From Acidobacteriota bacterium (GTDB lineage Bacteria > Acidobacteriota > UBA6911 > RPQK01 > JAJDTT01), in the NCBI GenBank assembly GCA_028874215.1, contig JAPPLF010000039.1, forward strand, positions 1 to 64,000: a DNA stretch of 64,000 nt. The letters are read 5' to 3'. Below are positions 16,953 to 26,504 of this stretch, one piece after another. Position numbers and translations under genes: made by a program. Each line of letters starts with the position of its first letter. The stretch's first letter is position 1. The notes below the pieces were generated by a model, which saw only the letters and a list, made by a program, of their open reading frames with translations, was not told where the DNA came from and made no database searches.

Positions 16953-18134
16953 TCAAGGGGTTCGGGCCAGGTACTGCAGCGCCGCGCCGACGCCGCCCGC
17001 GCGATGGGGGACGCCCGCCAGATCCAGACCCATCTCCACGCCGCAGAGGGTCCCGGCCAGCATCAACTCGTTGAAGTCGCCCAGGTGTCCGATCCGGAAG
17101 ACCCGCCCCTTCACCTTTCCCAGTCCCGTCCCCAGAGACATGTCGAAACGCTCCAGGATCAGCTTCCGCAGCCGGTCCGCGTCGTGACCGCCGGGGACCC
17201 GCACCGCCGTCAGAGAATCGGAGTATTCGCCCGGGTCGAGCGCCTGGAGTTCCAGACCCCAGCCCTGGACCGCCCGCCGCGTGGCCTCGGCCAACCTGGA
17301 ATGACGGGCGAAGACGTTCTCCAGACCCTCCTCCAGGAGCATGTCCAGGGCCGCGTCCAGCCCGTAGAGGAGATTCGATGCGGGAGTGTAGGGGAAGAAC
17401 CCCTTGGCGTTCTCCTTCAATGCCGGCTTCCAGTCCCAGTACGACCGCGGCGACCGGGCCTGCCCGGCGGCGGCCAGCGCCTTTTCGCTCAGGGCGTTCA
17501 ATCCCAGGCCGGGCGGCAGCATCAGCCCCTTCTGGGAGGCGGCCACGGTCACGTCGACCCCCCACTCGTCGTGGCGGTAGTCGATGGAGCCCAGGGAGGA
17601 GATGGTGTCCACCAGGAGCAGGGCCGGGTGCCCCGCGCGGTCCATGGCTTGACGGATCGCCGCCACGTCGCTGGTGACCCCGGTGGAGGTCTCGTTGTGC
17701 ACCATCCCCACGGCCCGAATTCGGTGGGAGGCGTCCCGGGACAACCGGGACTCGACTTCGGCCGGGTCGACCCCGCGGCGCCAGTCTCCCCGCACCAGCT
17801 CGACCTCCAGCCCCAGGCGGCCGGCCAGTTGGGACCAGAGGACCGCGAAGTGACCGGTCTCGAACATCAGCACGCGCTCCCCGGGAGAGAGCGTGTTCAC
17901 CAGGGCCGCTTCCCAGGCGCCGGTCCCGGAGGAGGGGTAGAGGAGAACCGGGCCCCGGGTCCGGAACACGTCCCGGAGACGGCGCAGGACCCGCAGGGTC
18001 AAGCTTGCCAGTTCCGGTCCCCGATGGTCCTCGGTGGCGCGGGACATGGCGCGCAGGATCCGTTCGGGAACGTTGGTGGGACCCGGAATCTGGAGGAAAT
18101 GGCGACCGGAACGGTGCACCTCGAAGTCAGACAT
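16953..18134 (-). CDS. Class V aminotransferase (serine/alanine-glyoxylate type)
   Basis: 393 residues. The N-terminus (RHFLQIPGPTNVPERILRAM) and the PLP site (VAASQKGLMLPPG, Lys near residue 202) are those of the alanine-glyoxylate / serine-glyoxylate aminotransferase group. LLYPSSGTGAWEAALVN binds the cofactor phosphate, and MVHNETSTGV is the family's substrate-side motif. The open frame continues far upstream, but homology begins at the ATG at 18134, so that start is chosen. It transfers an amino group from serine or alanine to glyoxylate. As the first gene of the minus-strand run with a permease and a hydroxyacid dehydrogenase, it probably uses the oxo-acid made by the latter. Confidence 0.9.
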   Translation of the reverse strand: MSDFEVHRSGRHFLQIPGPTNVPERILRAMSRATEDHRGPELASLTLRVLRRLRDVFRTRGPVLLYPSSGTGAWEAALVNTLSPGERVLMFETGHFAVLWSQLAGRLGLEVELVRGDWRRGVDPAEVESRLSRDASHRIRAVGMVHNETSTGVTSDVAAIRQAMDRAGHPALLLVDTISSLGSIDYRHDEWGVDVTVAASQKGLMLPPGLGLNALSEKALAAAGQARSPRSYWDWKPALKENAKGFFPYTPASNLLYGLDAALDMLLEEGLENVFARHSRLAEATRRAVQGWGLELQALDPGEYSDSLTAVRVPGGHDADRLRKLILERFDMSLGTGLGKVKGRVFRIGHLGDFNELMLAGTLCGVEMGLDLAGVPHRAGGVGAALQYLARTP

Positions 18135-18181
18135 GGGGGCAACAGGATAGCAGCGCCGTCGCCGCGAATACAGTTCAGGAG

Positions 18182-18303
18182 GGGCGAATTCCGGTCGCCC
18201 GCTCCTTTCCTGGTCTATGGGTGTTATGAAGATCGGCGGTTGGAAACCGCCGTTCCTTTTCGGCGGTTGAAAACCGCTCCTTTTCGGCGATTGGAACTCG
18301 CCG
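18182..18303. repeat. Cluster of four REP-like hairpins
   Basis: Four hairpins lie in 122 bases of intergenic DNA between divergent genes. They are at 18182-18200 (stem GGGCGA/TCGCCC, GGAG on the left), 18234-18252 (CGGCGGTT/AACCGCCG, loop GGA), 18263-18277 (GCGGTT/AACCGC) and 18285-18303 (CGGCGA/TCGCCG). Each is followed by CTCC, TTCC or CTCA. The stems differ between copies but both arms change together. The cluster occupies the shared upstream region of the aminotransferase and the CocE-type hydrolase. Confidence 0.65.
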
Positions 18304-18341
18304 CTCACTGTATAGTGCTTGCAACACACGCAGGTAATGCC

Positions 18342-20231
18342 ATGAAGAAAACGATCCTGTTGCTCCCCTTCATTTGGACCCTTCTCCCCCTCTCCGGCCA
18401 ACAGCCGGACCAGAAGGAGTACGTTCGAGCCAACTACAACAAGTTCGAGCACCGGATTCCCATGCGCGACGGAGTCCGGCTCTTCACCGCGGTGTACGCG
18501 CCCAACGACCGCTCCCGGACCTATCCGATCCTGCTCTACCGGACACCGTACAGTTCCCGGCCCTACGGGGCGGACCGCTACCGGTCCTCCCTGGGACCCA
18601 CGCCCCAATTCGCCCGGGACGGATACATCTTCGTCTACCAGGACGTCCGGGGCCGGTACATGTCGGAAGGGGACTTCGTCCAATTGACTCCCCATCTGCC
18701 TGAGAAGAGAACTCCTCAGGACATCGACGAGAGCACCGACACCTACGACACCATCGAATGGCTCGTCACCCACCTGCCGGGACACAACGGACGGGTGGGC
18801 CAGTGGGGCATCTCCTACCCCGGTTTCTATACGGCGGCGGGCATGATCGACACCCACCCGGCCTTGAAGGCGGCGTCTCCGCAGGCCCCCATCGGCGACT
18901 TCTATTTCGACGACTTCCACCATCACGGCGCCTTCTTCCTGGCCCATGCCTTCAGTTTTTTCGCCCGGCACGCCAAACCCCGGCCCCAGCCCACCACCGA
19001 ACCGTTGGTCCCCTTCGAATACGGAACGCCGGACGGATACCAGTTTTTTCTGGACCTGGGCCCCCTGACGAACATCAACCGGGTCCACCTGAAGGGAGAG
19101 ATCGAGTTCTGGAACCAGATGATGGAGCACCCCCGCTATGACGCCTTCTGGAGCAAGCGCGGGATCGTCCGGCATCTCAAGAACGTTCGTTGCGCCGTGA
19201 TGACCGTGGGGGGCTGGTTCGACGCCGAGGACCTTTACGGTCCGCTGGAGATCTACCGCTCGGTGGAGCGGAACAATCCCGAAATCTCCAACGTCCTGGT
19301 CATGGGTCCGTGGGCACACGGCGACTGGGGGAGACGGCCGGGAACGGGACTGGGCAACGCCCGCTTTGGCTTCGACACCTCCGACTTCTACCGGAAGCGG
19401 ATCATCCGTCCCTTCTTCCGCCACCACCTGAAGCAGGCGGGCAAGGCGGACCTCCCCGAAGCCTACGTCTTCGAGACCGGCGCCAACCGGTGGCGGACCT
19501 TCGATTCCTGGCCTCCTCCCTCGCTGCAGCCGTACCGCCTCTACCTCCGGGCCCAGGGGGATCTTTCTGCCCAGCCTCCCGAAACCGGCGAGGAGGGTTC
19601 TGACGAATACGTGAGCGACCCGGCCAAACCGGTCCCCTTCAGCCAGGACATCTCGCCCCAAATGACCCGGGAATACATGACCGACGACCAGAGGTTCGCG
19701 GCGCGGCGTCCCGACGTCCTGGCCTATCAGACCCCGGTCCTGGAGCAGGACCTGACCGTCGCCGGACCGTTGGAGGCGGAACTCTGGGTCTCTACCACGG
19801 CCGGCGACGCCGACTGGGTGGTGAAGCTCATCGACGTTCTTCCCGACTCGGCCCCCGACAACGATCCCAACCCCAGGCGGGTTCGGATGGGGGGCTACCA
19901 GATGATGATCCGGAGCGAGGTGATCCGCGGACGTTTCCGGAATTCGTACGAACACCCGGAGCCCTTTGAGCCGGGCCGTCCGACCCGGGTCCGGCTTCCC
20001 CTGCAGGACGTCTTCCACACCTTCAAGGCGGGCCATCGGGTCATGGTCCAGATTCAGAGCAGTTGGTTCCCCCTCGTGGACCGGAACCCTCAGAAGTACG
20101 TTCCCAACATATTCAAGGCCAGAGCCGAGGACTTCATCCGGGCGACCCACCGGGTCTACCGCTCGCCCCGGCACGCCACCCATCTGAAGCTGGGGGTCAT
20201 GGAGCCATTGGACCCCGGCGGGGGCAATTGA
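18342..20231 (+). CDS. CocE/NonD family hydrolase, exported
   Basis: A 629-residue protein with a signal peptide (MKKTILLLPFIWTLLPLSG). It has an S15-type alpha/beta hydrolase domain: YRTPYSSRPYG near residue 66, DVRGRYMSEGDF forming the oxyanion side, nucleophile Ser at about residue 158 in GQWGISYPGF, Asp in VGGWFDAEDLYGP and His in GPWAHGDWG. A C-terminal jelly-roll domain follows (VAGPLEAELWVSTT, RLPLQDVFHTFKAGHRVMV). Members are acyl esterases, amidases or X-Pro dipeptidyl peptidases; the specific substrate cannot be told. The start is the ATG where the signal peptide begins. The preceding 160 bases hold hairpin repeats. Confidence 0.92.
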   Translation: MKKTILLLPFIWTLLPLSGQQPDQKEYVRANYNKFEHRIPMRDGVRLFTAVYAPNDRSRTYPILLYRTPYSSRPYGADRYRSSLGPTPQFARDGYIFVYQDVRGRYMSEGDFVQLTPHLPEKRTPQDIDESTDTYDTIEWLVTHLPGHNGRVGQWGISYPGFYTAAGMIDTHPALKAASPQAPIGDFYFDDFHHHGAFFLAHAFSFFARHAKPRPQPTTEPLVPFEYGTPDGYQFFLDLGPLTNINRVHLKGEIEFWNQMMEHPRYDAFWSKRGIVRHLKNVRCAVMTVGGWFDAEDLYGPLEIYRSVERNNPEISNVLVMGPWAHGDWGRRPGTGLGNARFGFDTSDFYRKRIIRPFFRHHLKQAGKADLPEAYVFETGANRWRTFDSWPPPSLQPYRLYLRAQGDLSAQPPETGEEGSDEYVSDPAKPVPFSQDISPQMTREYMTDDQRFAARRPDVLAYQTPVLEQDLTVAGPLEAELWVSTTAGDADWVVKLIDVLPDSAPDNDPNPRRVRMGGYQMMIRSEVIRGRFRNSYEHPEPFEPGRPTRVRLPLQDVFHTFKAGHRVMVQIQSSWFPLVDRNPQKYVPNIFKARAEDFIRATHRVYRSPRHATHLKLGVMEPLDPGGGN

Positions 20232-20271
20232 CTCCCTCTTCCGGCCGCTGCTAAATTGTTGAAACGAAAAA

Positions 20272-21633
20272 ATGTTTCGCCTGGACACCCCGCGCGCGGT
20301 CCCCTTCTGTGACGGTCTGAATCGACGGGACTTCCTCCATGCGGGAGCCCTGTCCTGCCTGGGGCTGAGCCTCGCCGACCTCTGCGGCCTCGAGGCCCGG
20401 GGCGCCGTGGACAAGAGCCGCGACGTCAACTGCATCTTTCTCTTCCTGGTGGGCGGCCCCTCCCAGATGGACACCTGGGACATGAAGCCGGAGGCGCCCT
20501 CCGAGATCCGCGGGCCCTACCGGCCCATCCCCACCAACGTCCCGGGGATCCGGATCTCGGAGATCTTCCCCCGCATGGCCCGGCATGCGGACCGCTACGC
20601 CCTGGTGCGGTCCTTTCACCACAATGTCCCCGCCCATCCCCTGGCCCACTACCTGGTGCAGACGGGCCAAGCCTTCTCTCCCGGCATCGTCTACCCCAAT
20701 CTGGGCTCCGCCACCGGTTTTCTGAAGGGCGCCGATTCCGAGTTGCCCCCCCACTTGGTCCTTCCCATCCCGCTGACGTCCCGCAAGGGACAGTCGGCCG
20801 GTTTTCTGGGCAAGACCCATGACCCCTTCCTGATCCACTCGGACCCCTCCCGGGACGATTTCCGGATTCAGGACCTGGTTCCGCCGGAGTATGTCTCCGC
20901 CATCCGGGTGGAACGCGCCCGGTCGTTTCGGAACGTGGTCGACCGCGCTTTCCGGAACTTCGAGGAAGGGAGCACCAGCACGCGGCTCCTGGACTCCGCT
21001 TATCACCAGGCCTACAGCATCGTCTCATCGGCCCGGGCCAGGGAGGCGTTCGACCTGAAGTCGGAGGAAGACCAGTTGCGGGACCGTTACGGGCGGAACC
21101 GGTTCGGCCAGAGCTGCCTCCTGGCGCGGCGCCTGGTGGAGGCGGGAGTCCGCTTCGTGACCATCAACATGTTCGACGACTTCGGCGGCGGTGTCTCCTG
21201 GGACGTTCACGGCTCGTCCCCGTTCAGCCCCATCACCGAGTTGGACAAGCTGGGGCCCATGTTCGACAACGCCTACTCATCCCTGATCGAAGACCTCCAC
21301 GACCGGGGCCTGCTGGAGCAGACGCTGGTGGTGGCCATGGGAGAATTCGGACGGACCCCCAAGATCAACCCGGCCGGGGGACGCGACCACTGGCCCTCGG
21401 TCTCCACCATTATCCTGGCGGGAGGAGGGATTCAGGGCGGACAGGTGGTGGGTTCTTCGGATCGAATCGCGGCGGAACCGCGCGACCGGCCCGTGGGACC
21501 CCAGGAGGTCCTGGCCACCATCTACAAGTCGCTGGGAATCGACCTCCATACCGAGTTGCCCGGTCCCCAGAGCCGGCCCATCCCCATCGTGGACATCGGC
21601 GTGGAGCCGATTCACGAGCTCTTCGGCGGCTGA
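20272..21633 (+). CDS. DUF1501 protein, Tat-exported
   Basis: 453 residues. It has a twin-arginine signal (LNRRDFLHAGALSCLGLSLA) and the sulfatase-like alkaline-phosphatase fold of DUF1501 proteins: IFLFLVGGPSQMDTWDMKP near residue 50, RSFHHNVPAHPLAHYL, and MGEFGRTPKINPAGGRDHW near residue 355, which carries the metal-ligand residues of the fold. Genes of this family almost always pair with DUF1549/DUF1553 genes in Planctomycetes, Verrucomicrobia and some Acidobacteriota. Here its TGA overlaps the next ATG (TGATG), confirming coupling. The role is unknown; the group is often linked with breakdown of complex glycans. Confidence 0.92.
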   Translation: MFRLDTPRAVPFCDGLNRRDFLHAGALSCLGLSLADLCGLEARGAVDKSRDVNCIFLFLVGGPSQMDTWDMKPEAPSEIRGPYRPIPTNVPGIRISEIFPRMARHADRYALVRSFHHNVPAHPLAHYLVQTGQAFSPGIVYPNLGSATGFLKGADSELPPHLVLPIPLTSRKGQSAGFLGKTHDPFLIHSDPSRDDFRIQDLVPPEYVSAIRVERARSFRNVVDRAFRNFEEGSTSTRLLDSAYHQAYSIVSSARAREAFDLKSEEDQLRDRYGRNRFGQSCLLARRLVEAGVRFVTINMFDDFGGGVSWDVHGSSPFSPITELDKLGPMFDNAYSSLIEDLHDRGLLEQTLVVAMGEFGRTPKINPAGGRDHWPSVSTIILAGGGIQGGQVVGSSDRIAAEPRDRPVGPQEVLATIYKSLGIDLHTELPGPQSRPIPIVDIGVEPIHELFGG

Positions 21634-24074
21634 TGACCTGGATTTCCTGTCTCCTGGCGGGGGCGCTTCTTCAAGCCGAGCCCGAGGCTCTCAAGCTGCT
21701 TCCGGAGGAGATCGTCCTCTCGGGACCCAGGACCACCCAACGGTTGCTGGTGGTGGAGCCGGCGGAGGGTGGAGAGTCGGTCCGGGACTGGACGGACGAA
21801 GTGCGTTTCGCCGTCTCCGATCCGGAGGTGGCGGCGGTGGAGGAAAACTCCACCATCGCGGCGGTCTCGGACGGAAGCACCACCCTCTTGGCCCATCTCC
21901 CGGACGGCAGGAAGGCAAGCGCCCGCATCCGGGTTCTGGGGTCCGCGAAACCCGTTCGGTGGAGCTTTCGAAACCACGTGCTGCCGGCTCTTACCAAGGC
22001 CGGATGCAATTCCGGTCCCTGCCACGGGGCGGCCTCGGGACAGAACTACCTGAAGCTGAGCCTGAGGGGCTATGCTCCCGAAGCAGACCACGCGGCTCTC
22101 ACCCGGGAGGGAGCGGGCCGGCGAGTCCTGACCTTGGAACCCGCCCGGAGCCTCGTGCTCCTGAAGCCCACCCTGGCGGTTCCCCACGGTGGAGGCCGGC
22201 GTTTGACGGTGCCGTCCCGAAATTACCAGGTGCTGTCGGAGTGGATCGCCACGGGCGCCGCACCCCCGCGGCCGACGGACCGCCGGGTCGCGAGCCTCCG
22301 GGTGATCCCTTCGCACCTTCGCCTCCAGCCTGGACAACAGCACGGAGTCCTGGTTCAGGCCGTGTTCGATGACGGGTCGCGGGAGGACGTGACCCACTGG
22401 GCCAAGTTCTCCTCCACCGATTCGGGCATTCTCAACGTGGACGAGACGGGACGGGCCCGAGCCTTGGGCCAGGGAGAGGCCCACATCTCCGTCTGGTGCC
22501 TGGATCAGGTGGCGTCGGCCCGGGTCACCATTCCAATGACGGACGGGCACGGTCCCGAAGCCTACGCCCGGGCTCCCCGCCACAACCGGATCGACGATCT
22601 GGTCCTGAAAAAGTTGGAAGACCTGGGATTGCCCCCCTACCGGCTCTCCAACGATCACCATTTCGTCCGCCGGGCCTACCTGGACGCCGCCGGAGTCCTG
22701 CCCAGCGCCCGGGAGGCGCGGCGGTTCGTCGAGGACACGAACCCGGACAAAAGGGTCAGGCTGGTCGATTCGCTGCTGGAGCGGCCGGAGTTCGTGGACT
22801 ACTGGACCTACAAGTGGTGCGACCTGCTCCTGGTTTCCCGCAGCAAGCTGAAATCCCCGTCCCACCGGATCTTCTACGACTGGATTCGCCGGAGCGTGGC
22901 CGAGAACAAGCCCTGGGACCGCTTCGTCCGGGAGATCCTCACGGCCACGGGGAGCAACACCAGCAACGGGGCCGCCAACTACTGGGTGATGCACGACGAG
23001 GCCACCAAGGCGACGGAAAACATCACCCACACATTCCTGGGGATCTCCGTGGCCTGCGCCCGCTGCCACAATCACCCCTTGGACAAGTGGACGCAGGAGG
23101 ACTATTACGGACTCTCCAGCTTCTTCTCCCGGGTGGGGCGCAAACCGGGAGACCGGGGAGACGTGATCATCTTCGAGAGCCGTAGCGGTGAAGTCCCCTT
23201 CCCGGGACGGCAAGACCCTCTCCCGCCACGCCCTCTGGAGGGAAACCCCATCGCCGAGGACGCCCCCGGCAGCCGGCGCCAACATTTCGCCGCCTGGCTG
23301 ACCTCGCCGGAGAACCGCTACTTCCTGCGAGCCACCGTGAACCGGATCTGGCACCACTTTCTGGGACGGGGACTCGTGGAACCGGTGGACGACCTCAGGC
23401 AGACCAACCCCGCATCCAACGAAGACCTGATGGACGCGCTGGTCCGGGACTTTACGGAACACGGCTTCGACCTCCGCCACCTGATCCGGACCATCATGAA
23501 CTCGGCGACCTACCAGGCCAGCGCCGGAGGCGCCGGTTCTCCCGAACTGGCGGAGAAATACCACTCGCGCTTCGGTGTCCGCCGGTTGCCCGCGGAGGTG
23601 ATCCTGGACATGATCTGCCAAGTGACGGGCGTCCCGGAGCGCTTCCACGGATTCCCCTCCGGCACCCGGGCCCTTCAGCTCCCGGACACCCGGGTGGCCT
23701 CCAACTTTCTCTCCACCTTCGGCCGCCCGGCACGGGAGATCAACGCCCATGCCGAGCGGGTCAAGGAGCCTACGGTCAACCAGGCGCTTCACCTGATCCA
23801 CGGGGAAGGGCTGCACCGGAAGCTCCAGTCCGAATCGGGGTTTCTGAGCCGGTCCCTGGCTGAAGGACGGTCCCGGCAGGAGGTGATCCGGAACCTGTAT
23901 TGGGCCGCTCTCAGCCGCCCTCCGACCGATGAGGAGATGAGGGAGCTGCTGGAAACCCTGGGTCCCGCCCCTTCCCCATCCTCCAGCGGCGAGATCATGG
24001 ACGCCGAGCGGAACGGACTGGCGGATCTGGCCCACGGAATTCTCACCAGCAAGGAGTTTCTCTTCAACCACTGA
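21633..24074 (+). CDS. DUF1549/DUF1553 protein with Ig-like domains and CX4CH
   Basis: 813 residues. The order is: signal peptide; a bacterial Ig-like (BIG2-type) region (DEVRFAVSDPEVAAVEE); a CNSGPCHG motif near residue 123 that could be a heme site of CX4CH type; a second Ig-like segment (QAVFDDGSREDVTHWAKF); then DUF1549 (IDDLVLKKLEDLGLPPY, RRAYLDAAGVLP, ACARCHNHPLDKWTQ near residue 470) and DUF1553 (FAAWLTSPENRYFLRATVNR, LRHLIRTIMNSATYQ, NQALHLIHG). CARCHNHP is a second, classical CxxCH. This is the usual partner of DUF1501. Start and stop overlap the neighbouring genes (TGATG at both ends). Confidence 0.92.
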   Translation: MTWISCLLAGALLQAEPEALKLLPEEIVLSGPRTTQRLLVVEPAEGGESVRDWTDEVRFAVSDPEVAAVEENSTIAAVSDGSTTLLAHLPDGRKASARIRVLGSAKPVRWSFRNHVLPALTKAGCNSGPCHGAASGQNYLKLSLRGYAPEADHAALTREGAGRRVLTLEPARSLVLLKPTLAVPHGGGRRLTVPSRNYQVLSEWIATGAAPPRPTDRRVASLRVIPSHLRLQPGQQHGVLVQAVFDDGSREDVTHWAKFSSTDSGILNVDETGRARALGQGEAHISVWCLDQVASARVTIPMTDGHGPEAYARAPRHNRIDDLVLKKLEDLGLPPYRLSNDHHFVRRAYLDAAGVLPSAREARRFVEDTNPDKRVRLVDSLLERPEFVDYWTYKWCDLLLVSRSKLKSPSHRIFYDWIRRSVAENKPWDRFVREILTATGSNTSNGAANYWVMHDEATKATENITHTFLGISVACARCHNHPLDKWTQEDYYGLSSFFSRVGRKPGDRGDVIIFESRSGEVPFPGRQDPLPPRPLEGNPIAEDAPGSRRQHFAAWLTSPENRYFLRATVNRIWHHFLGRGLVEPVDDLRQTNPASNEDLMDALVRDFTEHGFDLRHLIRTIMNSATYQASAGGAGSPELAEKYHSRFGVRRLPAEVILDMICQVTGVPERFHGFPSGTRALQLPDTRVASNFLSTFGRPAREINAHAERVKEPTVNQALHLIHGEGLHRKLQSESGFLSRSLAEGRSRQEVIRNLYWAALSRPPTDEEMRELLETLGPAPSPSSSGEIMDAERNGLADLAHGILTSKEFLFNH

Positions 24075-26488
24075 TGCGGACTCACACCGGTTGCCTGACA
24101 CTCAGTCTCCTGCTCCAGATTCCGGGGTTCCCGGCCGGAGAACGCGCCGCCGGTCTGGAGTTCTCCCCCTCCCCCATCGTCTACCGGGTCAGCCCCCTGG
24201 GGGCCCAGGCCGGCGCCTCCACCTGGATCACCGTGGAGGGGATCAACCTGGAGGATTCGCCTCGCCTCATCTTCAGCCGAGAGGGGGTTGACGCCTCAGT
24301 CACGGGAATCGAACCGGCTCCCAATCCTCCCTATCGAACCCCCCGGCAACGGGTCCGGATTCGCCTGGACGTGGATCCCCAGGCGGAAATCGGAAGCCAT
24401 GGATTCCGGGTGCAGACCCGTTACGGCACCAGCAACTGGGTGCGCTTCGCCCTGGGAGGGCTGCCCCAGATCGAAGCCATGAAGCCGGAGGAGAAACCTG
24501 CCGGCGGCCGGGAGATCACGCTTCCCGTCACCGTCGAGGGGCGGCTCGGCCGGGGAACCCGGGGAGACCTCTTCCGGTTTCGCGGCGAGTCGGGACAGGA
24601 ACTGGTTTTCCGGGTGGAAGCGTCCTCCCTGGGATCGCGGCTGGACTCGGTGCTGGAGTTGATGGACGGCGAGGGGCGGCTCCTGGCTCGAAACGACAAC
24701 TTCTTCCCCGGAAGCGTCGACTCGGTGTTGGGCTACACGTGCCCTCGGGACGGCGAATACCGGATTCGCATCTCCGACCGGGCGGGTCGGGGAGGCCGCA
24801 CCTTCGCCTATCGCCTGACCGCGGGTGAGCTCCCCTTCCTGACGGGTGTTTTCCCCTTGGGTTTGAGGCGCGGGAGCCGGGACGAACCGGCCGTCACCGG
24901 ATACAACCTGGGGACCCGGAGAACCATCCGCTGGGAAGACCTCTCTCCGAATTCAGGGAAGGACACTCACCAGCTCCGGCTCCGGACCCCTCAGGGACCG
25001 ACGCTCAACACCCTGCCTCTCGCCTTGGGGGACAACCCCGAGGTCCGGGAGAAGGAACCCAACGACGCACCCGAAACGGCCCAGAAGGTGCCGGTTCCGG
25101 TGACGGTGAACGGCCGCACCGGCGTTCCCGGGGACGGGGACCTGTTCTCTTTTCCGGCGCGCCGGGGCGAGACCCTGGTTCTGGAAGTCCGGGCCCGCCG
25201 CCTCTTGTCTCCTCTGGACTCGGTTCTCCAGGTGCTGGACGGGGAGGGACGGCCGGTTGCCGGAGCCGTCCTGGAAGTGTTGTCCGAGGACTTTCACGAC
25301 AGCAAGTTCGCCGCGGGCGCCCTCTTGCTGAACCGCTTCGGACTGAAGGACGACACCCGCTACTACCCGCTGGATTTCGTTTTCCTGGACGGGCGGGAGT
25401 TGATCCGGCTGGAGCGCTCCATTCGCCGGGCGGACCACTTTTCGGTGGCCCAGGGCATTCTGGGAAAGCGGATCAGTTGGCTGGGGACGGACCCTCAGAA
25501 CCACCCCGTCAACGGAAGCGTCCACAAGGTCCTGGTGCGGGACCCCGGCACTCCCGTGAACCAGGAACTCTATCCCGCCGTGACCCTCCCTTACCGGAAC
25601 GACGACGGGGGCCCCCTGAGGGGGAAGGACTCCTACCTCCTGTTCCGGCCACCCGAAGACGGAACCTACCTGGCCCATTTGAGCGGCCTGGGGGGCGCCG
25701 GAGGGCCCCGGCATGCGTACCGCCTCACCATCCGGCCGGCCGAGCCGGACTTCCGGCTCTTTCTGGACGACGGATTCCTGCTCTACGTGGACGGGAGGGC
25801 CACCGGCGCCAGAAACCCCAACGTCCCCCGGGGAGGAAGCGTGCCCCTGACCGTTTCCGCCGCCCGCATGGAGGGGTTCGAGGGACCTGTACGGGTCCGG
25901 GTGGAGGGTCTGCCTCCGGGATTTCACGCCACCCGGGGACTGATCCGGCCACAGGAGTTGGTCACCACATTGGTTCTCTCGGCCCTGGAAACCGCCCGGG
26001 AGCCGGAAGAGCCGGTGCACCTCCGGGTAGTGGGGGAAGCCGTCATCGGGGAGCGCACCGTCAGCAGAGTCGCCGCCGACCCCGCGGAGCCACTGAACCT
26101 GGTGTCGCTGGCGCCCAGCCCTCCCATCGTTCCCCGGATCGAACCGCCCGATCCGGTGATCCGGCCCGGCGAGAACGTCCGGTTGACGATTCACATCCAA
26201 CGGAATCACGGTTTCCGATTGGATGTGCCCTTCATCCTCCAGAACCGGCCGGCCGGAATCTGGGTCGAGGACAGCGGTTCCAACGGAATCGTAATCTCGA
26301 AGGACGAGACAAGCCGGACCCTGAAGCTGAGAGCGGACCCCTGGGTCGAGCCCATGACCTTCCCGATCCTGGCCGTGGGGCGGGTCAAGAGCGAGGCCGT
26401 CCGCCGGCGGAGGAGCGGCGCCAAGGCGGAATCGGCCGACTACACGACTCTGCCCGTTTCGGTCACGGTGGCGCCGGCGTCAGACTGA
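24074..26488 (+). CDS. Secreted PPC-domain protein, third gene of DUF1501 operon
   Basis: 804 residues, exported. It opens with an IPT/TIG-like domain (SPLGAQAGASTWITVEGINL). At least two bacterial pre-peptidase C-terminal (PPC) domains follow (LFRFRGESGQELVFRVEASS with LDSVLELMDGEGRLLARNDN; then DLFSFPARRGETLVLEVRAR with LDSVLQVLDGEG), and then beta-sandwich domains. No catalytic motif is visible, so it probably binds carbohydrate or anchors a complex at the cell surface. PPC proteins of this length commonly follow the DUF1501 and DUF1549 genes. The ATG overlaps the preceding stop. It converges with a minus-strand gene 16 bases downstream. Confidence 0.85.
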   Translation: MRTHTGCLTLSLLLQIPGFPAGERAAGLEFSPSPIVYRVSPLGAQAGASTWITVEGINLEDSPRLIFSREGVDASVTGIEPAPNPPYRTPRQRVRIRLDVDPQAEIGSHGFRVQTRYGTSNWVRFALGGLPQIEAMKPEEKPAGGREITLPVTVEGRLGRGTRGDLFRFRGESGQELVFRVEASSLGSRLDSVLELMDGEGRLLARNDNFFPGSVDSVLGYTCPRDGEYRIRISDRAGRGGRTFAYRLTAGELPFLTGVFPLGLRRGSRDEPAVTGYNLGTRRTIRWEDLSPNSGKDTHQLRLRTPQGPTLNTLPLALGDNPEVREKEPNDAPETAQKVPVPVTVNGRTGVPGDGDLFSFPARRGETLVLEVRARRLLSPLDSVLQVLDGEGRPVAGAVLEVLSEDFHDSKFAAGALLLNRFGLKDDTRYYPLDFVFLDGRELIRLERSIRRADHFSVAQGILGKRISWLGTDPQNHPVNGSVHKVLVRDPGTPVNQELYPAVTLPYRNDDGGPLRGKDSYLLFRPPEDGTYLAHLSGLGGAGGPRHAYRLTIRPAEPDFRLFLDDGFLLYVDGRATGARNPNVPRGGSVPLTVSAARMEGFEGPVRVRVEGLPPGFHATRGLIRPQELVTTLVLSALETAREPEEPVHLRVVGEAVIGERTVSRVAADPAEPLNLVSLAPSPPIVPRIEPPDPVIRPGENVRLTIHIQRNHGFRLDVPFILQNRPAGIWVEDSGSNGIVISKDETSRTLKLRADPWVEPMTFPILAVGRVKSEAVRRRRSGAKAESADYTTLPVSVTVAPASD

Positions 26489-26504
26489 ACCGGCCTGAAC
26501 GTGT

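Noticed and set aside
17004-18341. Plus-strand open frame leading into the CocE-type hydrolase
   Set aside because: It is antisense to the aminotransferase and crosses the hairpin cluster; the signal peptide begins at 18342.
18135-20483. Open reading frame on the minus strand continuing upstream of the class V aminotransferase
   Set aside because: It lies antisense to the CocE-type hydrolase, and aminotransferase homology starts at the ATG at 18134. High GC leaves the opposite strand open.
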